From positions 1 through 12,420 of the forward strand of contig JAQVEQ010000079.1 in NCBI GenBank assembly GCA_028697875.1: 12,420 bases of DNA. Reading direction: 5' to 3'. The position numbers and the translations under genes are program-made. The DNA comes from Novosphingobium sp. GTDB taxonomy: Bacteria > Pseudomonadota > Alphaproteobacteria > Sphingomonadales > Sphingomonadaceae. The notes beneath the pieces were generated by a model. That model saw nothing but the letters and a program-made list of their open reading frames with translations, was not told where the DNA came from and did not search any database. Shown here one piece after another: positions 1 to 7,937 of this stretch (positions within the stretch are counted from its first letter, which is position 1; every line of letters begins with the position of its first letter).

Positions 1-396
1 GTCATTCTCGAACTGCTCGGCGCAATATTCGACAGCGATCCCGGCGCGTTTGCAGATATATTCGTAGTAGGCGCTCTCATCGGCATCCTGAAAACGCCCC
101 CACCGGCTGACATCATAGACCAGCACCATGGTGAAATCGGTAGTGCCGGCCTGGACGTCATCGATCAGCTGTTTGAGGGCGTCCCGGCCATCGATCCTGA
201 GGCCGCTCTTCCCCGCATCGGCATAGGTGCGGACGATTTCGATCCCACGCGCGGCAGCGTAGTGACGAATTGCGTCGGCCTGGTTCTCGGTCGAGTATTT
301 CTGATGGTCGGTCGACATGCGGACATATTCCGCGGCGCGAATGGGCGGACCTCCTTCTCCTTTCAGGTCAGGCTCAAGATCTCTCCATCCCGGCAA
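1..396 (-). CDS. Serine site-specific recombinase (resolvase/invertase family), N-terminal part, truncated by window edge
   Basis: The minus-strand frame reads YVRMSTDHQKYSTENQ, then YADAGKSGL, VLVYDVSRWGR and FQDADESAYYEYICK. This is the catalytic domain of serine recombinases: the Ser of VRMST is the nucleophile, and the Arg residues of the VSRWGR region belong to the active site. These enzymes cut and rejoin DNA at short att or res sites; large members act as integrases of mobile elements. The frame is open to base 1, so the remaining catalytic part and the DNA-binding domain lie outside, and the subfamily cannot be settled. Two starts compete. A TTG at 396 has GGAGG 8 nt upstream. An ATT at 342 has AAGGAGG 7 nt upstream and sits where homologues usually begin, just before RAAEYVRMST. 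The in-frame ATG inside VRMST would delete the first beta strand and is unlikely. An in-frame TAA at 415-417 bounds the frame. Confidence 0.88.
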   Translation of the reverse strand, partial: MPGWRDLEPDLKGEGGPPIRAAEYVRMSTDHQKYSTENQADAIRHYAAARGIEIVRTYADAGKSGLRIDGRDALKQLIDDVQAGTTDFTMVLVYDVSRWGRFQDADESAYYEYICKRAGIAVEYCAEQFEND

Positions 397-513
397 CTTT
401 GCCGCCTCCGATCCTTACAGTTCAAACACCTCAAATTGGTCGCGGATTTTCGGGTGCTGTCGCGATTCGCCGCGCTCGTCCCGCTGGGACTATAGCTACC
501 AAGGAGAGGAAAG

Positions 514-891
514 ATGTTGCCGAAAAAGGGCAAGAAGTTGCACCTCGACGAGGAGGATGTGGCTTTTGCCATGATGATAGCCGAAGCTCTGGATACGGAT
601 CTGGGGCGGACTCATCAGGGCGTGAAAACCGCTATGCGCTGGACCGGTGCGAGCGAGCGGAGCGTCAAGCATTGGTTCGCCGGATCGTATGCGCCGCGAG
701 GACGCCACCTAGTGGCGCTGATGCGCAATTCCAACCCGGTGTTGACCCGGATCCTGGTCGCGGCGGGGCGGCGCGATGTGTTGCTCGCCCTTGAGGTAGC
801 CACGCTTCGGTCCAGGCTTGAGGCCATGCTCGCGCTCCTCGATCAGTTCTCGATCGACGGCGCGCATGATCCGGCCCGGCGGGAAGTATAA
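514..891 (+). CDS. Small helix-turn-helix-like protein divergent from the recombinase (hypothetical, 125 aa)
   Basis: The ATG is preceded by AAGGAGAGGAAAG, a good ribosome site, and the frame ends with TAA at 889-891. I do not recognise a named family. Residues about 38-72 (KTAMRWTGASERSVKHWFAGSYAP and on) look like a helix-turn-helix: a helix, a turn at GAS, then a recognition-like helix SERSVKHWF. The C-terminal part (about 84-112) is Leu/Ala-rich and could form a dimerising helix. There is no signal peptide or membrane segment. It is transcribed away from the recombinase gene with about 117 nt between them, as expected for a regulator or accessory factor of the recombinase module, such as an excision or repressor function. 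That role is inferred from context only. Its stop codon lies inside a CGGGAA/TTCCCG dyad. Confidence 0.75.
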   Translation: MLPKKGKKLHLDEEDVAFAMMIAEALDTDLGRTHQGVKTAMRWTGASERSVKHWFAGSYAPRGRHLVALMRNSNPVLTRILVAAGRRDVLLALEVATLRSRLEAMLALLDQFSIDGAHDPARREV

Positions 892-897
892 TTCCCG
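880..897. repeat. TTCCCG dyad 1, overlapping the end of the HTH gene
   Basis: CGGGAA (880-885), a 6-nt spacer and TTCCCG (892-897) form a perfect 6-bp inverted repeat that contains the stop codon of the upstream gene. The same word recurs twice in the next 180 nt. The dyad could be a weak hairpin for that transcript or a protein-binding site belonging to the recombinase module. Confidence 0.5.
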
Positions 898-943
898 GCA
901 GGCTGGAGCAAGCATCCCGGCCAACGCATGAAGAGCGGAGATA

Positions 944-970
944 AATTCCCGTTATTGGTTTACGGGAATT
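944..970. repeat. TTCCCG dyad 2 (9-bp perfect inverted repeat)
   Basis: AATTCCCGT (944-952), a 9-nt spacer and ACGGGAATT (962-970) are exact reverse complements. It lies in non-coding DNA between the HTH gene and the NTF2-like gene. It is AT-richer than its surroundings at the edges of the arms, which fits a recognition site better than a rho-independent terminator, and no T-run follows on either strand. Confidence 0.7.
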
Positions 971-1042
971 CCGTTGGCATATCGGCACAAATTGGGGCTT
1001 TGCGGGCCTCCGTGTCGGGCATCTGTTGCTGAAAACAGCCGA

Positions 1043-1072
1043 TTTCCCGTTAAATTCCCGTCAAAACGGGAA
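1043..1072. repeat. TTCCCG cluster 3: direct plus inverted copies
   Basis: TTTCCCGT (1043-1050) and ATTCCCGT (1054-1061) are direct copies 11 nt apart. The second pairs with ACGGGAA (1066-1072) across a 4-nt loop, giving a 7-bp hairpin. With the two upstream dyads this makes six copies of the same core in under 200 nt beside a recombinase gene. Similar AAATTCCC-type repeats beside serine recombinases in alphaproteobacteria are a recollection I cannot verify here. Confidence 0.65.
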
Positions 1073-1144
1073 AGGCGCACCAGAGAGCGGTTCGCAGGTG
1101 ACTGGCTCCACCGCCACCTTCCACCAGACAGCTCGAACCTGACG

Positions 1145-1161
1145 CTTCCCGCATGGGGAAG
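1145..1161 (-). terminator. Possible hairpin terminator after the NTF2-like gene
   Basis: CTTCCC (1145-1150), a 5-nt loop and GGGAAG (1156-1161) form a 6-bp stem 16 nt past the end of the minus-strand gene that stops at 1178. No U-tract follows on the minus strand, so intrinsic termination is doubtful. It also carries a TTCCCG word like the repeats to its left. Confidence 0.3.
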
Positions 1162-1177
1162 ACCTGCGCGATCGGCG

Positions 1178-1600
1178 CTAGAGGCTGTAGAAATCCGGGA
1201 AGCGGCGCAGCAGTTCGGCGATCTCGTTGTCCGAGATGTTGAACTCGAACCCTTCCTCGTCGCCGCGGCGGCGGTAGCCGTAGATGTTGGTCCATTCCCA
1301 GCCCGGCGCGCCATTGGCGGGGAAGACCGCCCAGGTGACATGGCACAGGGCCGAATCCGGCGACACGGGCACGACTTCGCAGCCGGTCATGCGGATGTCG
1401 GAGCCGACCCCGGTCCGTTCGAAGCACGCGATCTGGTCGGTGCAGGCCGCGTCGGCCGTCGCCCGGTCGGCGAACGTGTGCACCTGGCCGAGCGTGAACG
1501 AGGTGTAGGGAAACAGGTAATGCCCGGCGATGGCGCGGCCATCCTTGTCGAGCATCGCCCGGTCATAGCTGCGGCACAGCGCCTCCGGCCCTTCGATCAT
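1178..1600 (-). CDS. NTF2/SnoaL-like small protein (hypothetical, 140 aa)
   Basis: The predicted protein starts MIEGPEALCRSYDRAMLDKD, the usual opening helix of NTF2-like domains that pairs with a curved sheet. The later stretches HVTWAVFPANG and WEWTNIYGYRRRGDEEGFEF alternate like long beta strands, and NEIAELLRRFPDF closes with a helix. The family covers small isomerases, hydrolases and binding proteins, so no reaction can be named. The ATG at 1600 is chosen because GGAG lies 6 nt upstream; an in-frame GTG at 1615 is possible but lacks a good ribosome site. It lies 106 nt downstream of prpE on the same strand and could be the last gene of that transcript or have its own promoter. No signal peptide is seen. 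Confidence 0.75.
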   Translation of the reverse strand: MIEGPEALCRSYDRAMLDKDGRAIAGHYLFPYTSFTLGQVHTFADRATADAACTDQIACFERTGVGSDIRMTGCEVVPVSPDSALCHVTWAVFPANGAPGWEWTNIYGYRRRGDEEGFEFNISDNEIAELLRRFPDFYSL

Positions 1601-1706
1601 CCTTGTCTCCACCACGTAGCCTGTTCGTTATCGGCATGTGATGGCCCACATTGATGACGGCCGCAACTCGCGCCGCCCGTCCCCCCGTGGTGCGACCCGA
1701 AGGGGC

Positions 1707-3587
1707 TCAGCCGACGCCTTCGGCCATGGCCTTGCGGATCGCATCCGGCGCGGCGGGATCGTCGATCGTCGGCGGCGTCGCGAAATCCTCGCCATTGGCA
1801 ATCTTGCGCAGGAGGTTGCGCAGGATCTTGCCCGAACGCGTCTTGGGCAATTGCGGGACGACGAAAGCCGTCTTGAGCGCGGCGACCGCCCCCAGATCGG
1901 CCCTGACGGCCGCGATCACGCGGGCGGCCAGCGTTGCATCGTCCTCCGCCCCGGCGCGCGGGACCACGAAGGCGATGGGGATCATGCCCTTCAGCGCGTC
2001 GTCGGCGCCGATCACCGCGCATTCAGCCACGCCGTCCTGCTGGGCGACGATCTGTTCCATCTGCCCGGTCGACAGGCGGTGCCCGGCGACATTGATGATG
2101 TCGTCGGTGCGGCCCATGATGTGGAGGAAGCCTTCCTCGTCGAAATGGCCGGCGTCGCCCGTTTCGTAATAGCCGGGGAAAGCGGCGAAGTTCTTCTCGT
2201 ACCCGGCCTTGTTGTTCCACAGCGTGCGTAGCGCGCCCGGCGGCAACGGCGCCTTGATGACCACCGCCCCGCTGTGCCCGGCGGGCACCGGCTTGCCGTC
2301 TTCGTCGAGCACCGCGAAGTCGTAGCCCGGCACCGGGAACCCAGCGCTGCCGCGCTTGCGCCTGAGATCGCCCAGCGCGAAGCAGGTGGCGATGGCGGGC
2401 CAGCCGAGCTCGGTCTGCCACCAATGGTCGATCACCGGCAGGCCGGACTTGTCTTCCAGCCAGGCGATCGTGTCGGGATCGGCGCGTTCCCCGGCCAGGA
2501 AGATTGCCCGCAAGTCCCCCGTGCCGATGTCGGCCAGAAACCTGGCATCCGGGTCTTCCTTGCGCACGGCGCGGATCGCGGTGGGCGCGGTGAAGAAGAT
2601 CTTGACCCCATGCCGCACGATCGTCCGCCAGAAGGTCCCCGGATCGGGCGTGCCGACCGGCTTGCCTTCGAACAGCACGGTCGTCGCCCCGACCAGCAGC
2701 GGGGCATAGACGATATAGGAATGGCCCACGACCCAGCCCACATCGGACGCCGCCCAGAACACGTCGCCCGCGCCGATGCCGTAGATGTTCGCCATCGACC
2801 AGGCGAGCGCCACGGCATGGCCGCCGTGCTCGCGCACCACGCCCTTGGGCGTGCCGGTCGTGCCGGAGGTATAGAGGATGTAGAGCGGATCGGCCGAAGC
2901 GACGGGCACGGAGGCCGGCGCGGGATCGCCGGCCGTGGCGGCGCGCAACGCCATCCAGTCGAGGTCGCGCCCTTCGCGCAAGTCCGCCGTCAGCCGGTCG
3001 CGCTGGAACAGCACCACCTTGTCGATCTGGTGACGGGCCAGTTCCAGCGCCTCGTCGACCATCGGCTTGTAAGCGATGGTCTTGGCCCCTTCGATGCCGC
3101 AACTGGCGGTCAGCAGCACCTTGGGCGCCGCATCGTCGATGCGCTTGGCCAGTTCGTGCGGGGCGAACCCGCCGAACACCACCGAATGAATCGCCCCCAG
3201 CCGGGCACAGGCGAGCATGGCGAAGACCGTTTCGGGGATCATCGGCATGTAGACGATGACCCGGTCGCCCTTGCCGACGCCGAGCGAGGCCAGCATCGCC
3301 GCGACCCTGCCAACCTCGCCAAGCAGTTCGGCGTATGTGTAGCTGCGAACTGTTCCGGTGACCGGGCTGTCGTAGATGAGCGCCGCCGTATCGCCGCGCC
3401 CTTCCGCGACATGGCGGTCCACGCAGTTGTGGCAGGTGTTGAGCATGCCGCCGGGGAACCACCCTTGCTCCTCGTCGCAGGCCCGCCCGGGCACGGTGGA
3501 CCATGCCACCGCGCCTGCGGCCTTCGACCAGAAGCCTTCCGGATCGCCGATGCTCTCCTGCCACGCCTGCGTGTATCCTTCGCTCAT
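1707..3587 (-). CDS. prpE: Propionyl-CoA synthetase (acetyl-CoA synthetase-like, ANL superfamily)
   Basis: This cytosolic enzyme converts propionate (and often acetate), ATP and CoA to the acyl-CoA, AMP and pyrophosphate. The 626-residue length is normal for PrpE. Visible motifs in order: MLNTCHNCVDRHV near the N terminus; the P-loop-like YTSGTTGTPKGVV; EHGGHAVAL directly after it, close to the RDNGGHAVAL seen in PrpE rather than Acs; DVGWVVGHSYIVY; DHWWQTELGWP; YYETGDAGHFDEEGF; the hinge GRTDDIINVAGHRLSTGQ; and PKTRSGKILRN, whose second lysine (about residue 587) is the catalytic, acetylatable one. The ATG at 3587 has GAGG 6 nt upstream; the frame stays open further upstream but runs into the GNAT gene. 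It follows GNAT by 10 nt, so the two are very probably one operon. Nothing looks broken. Confidence 0.93.
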   Translation of the reverse strand: MSEGYTQAWQESIGDPEGFWSKAAGAVAWSTVPGRACDEEQGWFPGGMLNTCHNCVDRHVAEGRGDTAALIYDSPVTGTVRSYTYAELLGEVGRVAAMLASLGVGKGDRVIVYMPMIPETVFAMLACARLGAIHSVVFGGFAPHELAKRIDDAAPKVLLTASCGIEGAKTIAYKPMVDEALELARHQIDKVVLFQRDRLTADLREGRDLDWMALRAATAGDPAPASVPVASADPLYILYTSGTTGTPKGVVREHGGHAVALAWSMANIYGIGAGDVFWAASDVGWVVGHSYIVYAPLLVGATTVLFEGKPVGTPDPGTFWRTIVRHGVKIFFTAPTAIRAVRKEDPDARFLADIGTGDLRAIFLAGERADPDTIAWLEDKSGLPVIDHWWQTELGWPAIATCFALGDLRRKRGSAGFPVPGYDFAVLDEDGKPVPAGHSGAVVIKAPLPPGALRTLWNNKAGYEKNFAAFPGYYETGDAGHFDEEGFLHIMGRTDDIINVAGHRLSTGQMEQIVAQQDGVAECAVIGADDALKGMIPIAFVVPRAGAEDDATLAARVIAAVRADLGAVAALKTAFVVPQLPKTRSGKILRNLLRKIANGEDFATPPTIDDPAAPDAIRKAMAEGVG

Positions 3588-3597
3588 CGTATTCCTC

Positions 3598-4107
3598 TCA
3601 GGCGAACGTCTTGGACAGGACGACCAGCATCGGGTCGTCGTCGAAATCCTGCGGGGTAAAGCCCTTCTCGCGTTCGAGTTCGATCGCGGCATGGTTGTCG
3701 CGGCTTTCGATCGCGATCACCCGGCGGACGCCCCGGCGCTGCGCCTCCTGGCCGAGGAAATCGAGCAGCGCCCAGCCCACGCCCTTGTTCTTGTAATCGC
3801 TGCGGATCGAAACGGCGATTTCCCCGGTATCGAGCTGGTTGTCGCAGGCGAGCAGCGCGGAAGCGACGAGTTCCCCGTTTGCCTTGTCGAAAGCGAGGAA
3901 GCTCTCGCTGGTGAAATGGTCGGCATGAGTCAGCGGTTCGAGCTGTTCGTGGCTGACATGCTCGCCCGCAGTGAAGAAGCGGAAGCGGCGATCCTCGTCG
4001 CTGACCTGATCGAACAGGCCGGTCAGCGCCGCTTCGTCCGCCTCGGTGGCGGGGCGGACATCCAGCGCGATACCGGAACGGGTGGCAAGTTGGGTATGGG
4101 AAGTCAT
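3598..4107 (-). CDS. GNAT N-acetyltransferase, Pat-like catalytic domain (putative acyl-CoA synthetase acetyltransferase)
   Basis: The 169-residue protein is a single GNAT domain. DVRPATEADEAALTGLFDQV followed by SDEDRRFRFF matches the opening of Pat/PatZ-type protein lysine acetyltransferase domains, which typically read RP..D...L...F..LS..S.Y.RFF. GEIAVSIRSDYKNKGVGWAL (about 95-113) is the acetyl-CoA-binding motif A with the K.KGVG loop; E96 is a candidate catalytic base. RVIAIESRDNHAAIELEREKGF is the usual motif B. The NDP-forming acyl-CoA synthetase-like domain of full-length Pat is absent. GGAG lies 6 nt before the ATG, and the TGA is 10 nt before prpE. Known Pat enzymes inactivate Acs and PrpE by acetylating the lysine of PK.RSGK, and both are encoded next door, so those are the likely substrates by inference. 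Another small-molecule or protein substrate remains possible. Confidence 0.85.
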   Translation of the reverse strand: MTSHTQLATRSGIALDVRPATEADEAALTGLFDQVSDEDRRFRFFTAGEHVSHEQLEPLTHADHFTSESFLAFDKANGELVASALLACDNQLDTGEIAVSIRSDYKNKGVGWALLDFLGQEAQRRGVRRVIAIESRDNHAAIELEREKGFTPQDFDDDPMLVVLSKTFA

Positions 4108-4205
4108 CGTGCACTCCAGTCTTGGCCTGTCGGGGCCGGGGCGGCGGCGGCGGTTCCATGGCTGCCCGGAACGCGTCGCGCCTTGTCATGAATCAAGGGA
4201 CGGTT

Positions 4206-4264
4206 CCGGCCGACTTCCACCGGCCGGGGTTGCGCTGCGGGCCGGTCGGGCCCCGGACCGCAGC
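4206..4264. other. Two adjacent GC-rich hairpins between the porin and GNAT genes
   Basis: CCGGCCG (4206-4212) pairs with CGGCCGG (4221-4227) across 8 nt. Next to it GCTGCGG, one mismatch and CCGG (4234-4245) pair with CCGG, mismatch and CCGCAGC (4253-4264) around a 7-nt loop, an 11-of-12-bp stem. A third weaker dyad, CGGCCTT with AAGGCCG, lies just after the porin stop near 4304-4331. No T-runs follow on the minus strand. The 254-nt gap must hold the porin transcript end and the GNAT leader or promoter, so termination, mRNA protection or attenuation are all possible. Confidence 0.5.
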
Positions 4265-4361
4265 GGTCCACCCCTAAAGCTTTCCTGTATCCCATTTGTG
4301 ACGGCCTTTCATACCGGGGGGAAGGCCGCGCGCAGACCCATGCCATCGTTCAAGCCGTTGT

Positions 4362-5756
4362 TCAGAAACTGTACTTGGCCGAAACCTGGACCTTCTGCAG
4401 GTTGCCGCTCTCCCCGGCTTCGTTCTCCCTTTCGGCATACATGTATTCGATGCCCAGATCGAGCTTGGGCACCGGCGAGTATATGACATTCGCCAGCGCG
4501 TTCCAGACCGTATCGGTCGGGCTGGTCCCGGTCAGCGAAATGGGGTTGTCCGCCTTGAAATAGCTGCCGGCCACGGTGGAGCGCATCTTGGCGTTCCAGA
4601 CATGGCGGAAGGCCGCGAAACCGGAATAGGTAGCGATGGCGCGGAGATCGCCGCTCGCATCCACGGCCGCATCGTTGACGATATTGGCGCCCATGTAGCG
4701 GCCGAGCCCCTTGCCCGCCGTCGCCATGAAACGGAAATCGTCCCTGGCGCCGACCGGCACCTTGCCCGAAACGCTGACGCCGTAACCCATCGCGCTGTCG
4801 GTCCCGAGACCGAAATCGTCGTTGGACACCTTCAGCTGGCGCAAAATTCCGGCGACGGTGAAATACTTCGAATCGTAGCGTGCCACGATATCGGGCATGC
4901 CGTCGTCGCCCGCCACGACCCGGCTGCCAGCGGAATTGGTGACCGTGGTTTCCGGCTGTTCGACCGCGACCGAGATACCGCTCTTGCTCTTGTAGCGGAT
5001 CATCGGCTGGCGGACGAAGACCGTGCCCGGCATCGTGCCGACGAAATCGAGGCTGTCGGGCAATGCGCCGACATTCTGGAAAGTCGACCACGCCTGGCCG
5101 AACAGCCAGCCGTCGTAAGTCAGGAAAGCCTGGCGCATGCGCGGCGTGTAACTGTTGGAAACCCGCTCGTCCCCGCCGTCGGTGACCATAAAGTCCATTT
5201 CCAGATGAGTGCCCAGGTTATGGCTCCCGACCGGAGTCTGGGTCGTGAAGATGATCCGGCTCTGCCGCGCGCTGAAATCGGTGTCCCAGCCCGAAGCCTT
5301 GCCCCCGACCGGAATCGTGCCGGGGAGCAGGAAGTCGCGCGTGATGGAATTGCCGGCCAGCTGGCCGCCGCTGGTCCGCTGGCTGATCGCGTCGAGCTTC
5401 ACGTAGCCGCCGATCTTCACTGTCGTATCGCCGATGCGGAAGCCGTTGCGGTCGTTCTTCTCGACGGCCGCCACCCGTTGCTCGATCGCCTGCTGCTGGG
5501 CCGCGACCGCACGCGTTTCGGACACGGCGGCGCGCATCTCGGCGACGGCGGCGGCAGTTTCGGCGGACGGCGCTTGCGAATCCATCCGCGCCTGCAGCGC
5601 GGCGACCATCGCTTCCAGCCGGTCGAGACGGCTCTCGATCGAACTCCCGGACCGCGCACTCTCGGCATGGGCCGCCACGGGCGCCAGAGCGCTTGCCGCC
5701 AGCAACGTTGCAGCCAGACGGCCATGCCATCCGGCATTCTTCGAAAAAACGGACAT
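4362..5756 (-). CDS. DcaP-like trimeric outer-membrane porin with N-terminal coiled coil
   Basis: The protein has 464 residues and starts with a Sec signal peptide: Lys/Arg near the start, then LAATLLAASALAPVAAHA, with cleavage expected after AHA (about residue 31). Residues about 40-100 (IESRLDRLEAMVAALQARM through VAAVEKND) are heptad-like and Ala-rich, a coiled coil that would sit in the periplasm. From about 105 the sequence alternates like a beta barrel (FRIGDTTVKIGGYVKLDAI, ARQSRIIFTTQTPVG, HLEMDFM) and ends VQVSAKYSF with the C-terminal Phe of outer-membrane proteins. DcaP of Acinetobacter has this layout and passes small, mainly negatively charged compounds. The ATG at 5756 has GGGGAGG upstream; the in-frame ATG at 5771 has no ribosome site. 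Its position divergent from acs suggests a role in carboxylate entry, which is inference. Confidence 0.88.
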   Translation of the reverse strand: MSVFSKNAGWHGRLAATLLAASALAPVAAHAESARSGSSIESRLDRLEAMVAALQARMDSQAPSAETAAAVAEMRAAVSETRAVAAQQQAIEQRVAAVEKNDRNGFRIGDTTVKIGGYVKLDAISQRTSGGQLAGNSITRDFLLPGTIPVGGKASGWDTDFSARQSRIIFTTQTPVGSHNLGTHLEMDFMVTDGGDERVSNSYTPRMRQAFLTYDGWLFGQAWSTFQNVGALPDSLDFVGTMPGTVFVRQPMIRYKSKSGISVAVEQPETTVTNSAGSRVVAGDDGMPDIVARYDSKYFTVAGILRQLKVSNDDFGLGTDSAMGYGVSVSGKVPVGARDDFRFMATAGKGLGRYMGANIVNDAAVDASGDLRAIATYSGFAAFRHVWNAKMRSTVAGSYFKADNPISLTGTSPTDTVWNALANVIYSPVPKLDLGIEYMYAERENEAGESGNLQKVQVSAKYSF

Positions 5757-5827
5757 GAAACCCCTCCCCATCTTGCGTGGTTAGGGCTACAAATTCGCAA
5801 TTCGCGGAGCCGGCCTCTATCGGCAAT

Positions 5828-5857
5828 AGGTCTGTCAGACTTAGGTCTATAAGACCT
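5828..5857. promoter_or_regulatory. Two abutting 15-bp palindromic boxes in the porin/acs divergent promoter region
   Basis: Box 2 is a perfect palindrome, AGGTCT-ATA-AGACCT (5843-5857). Box 1 directly abuts it, AGGTCT-GTC-AGACTT (5828-5842), with one mismatch between its arms. The 15-bp periodicity puts the two half-site sets at nearly the same spacing, as for two dimers of a regulator binding side by side. They lie about 72 nt from the porin start and 108 nt from the acs start, so one site could serve both promoters. The response regulator encoded after acs or the LysR protein are candidate binders; neither is shown. Confidence 0.6.
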
Positions 5858-5896
5858 TTGTCGAAATGAACCGGTCCCCCATGTTGCCTTATGGTT

Positions 5897-5946
5897 GGCG
5901 CAAAGCCATGCGCCCTTGGCCGGTGGTTCGCCTGCCGGAGCCACCG
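5897..5946 (+). promoter_or_regulatory. Dyads in the acs leader or promoter-proximal region
   Basis: GGCGCA (5897-5902) pairs with TGCGCC (5909-5914) over 6 nt, and CGGTGG (5921-5926) pairs with CCACCG (5941-5946). The second ends 19 nt before the acs start codon and just ahead of its GGGAG ribosome site. If the transcript starts upstream, these would fold in the leader and could affect translation. I recognise no riboswitch class. Confidence 0.3.
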
Positions 5947-5965
5947 AAATGAAACGGGAGAGATC

Positions 5966-7933
<1,968 letters not shown>

Positions 7934-7937
7934 TCCC

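Noticed and set aside
880..1072. The TTCCCG repeats considered as a CRISPR array
   Set aside because: Units are 6-9 bp palindrome arms with irregular spacing, far too short and uneven for CRISPR repeats and spacers.
2023..3564. A long Arg/Gly-rich minus-strand frame inside prpE
   Set aside because: It overlaps prpE in another frame on the same strand; its composition is typical of a shifted frame and it shows no domain.
2274..3659. A plus-strand open frame opposite prpE
   Set aside because: It is an antisense shadow with His/Arg/Gly-rich composition, no ribosome site and no recognisable motifs.
3588..3692. Upstream extension of prpE in the same frame
   Set aside because: It would overlap the GNAT gene by over 90 nt, has no family similarity, and the ATG at 3587 has a good ribosome site.
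5757..5771. An earlier in-frame ATG for the porin
   Set aside because: It has no ribosome site, and GGGGAGG is placed for the ATG at 5756, which also gives a normal signal peptide.
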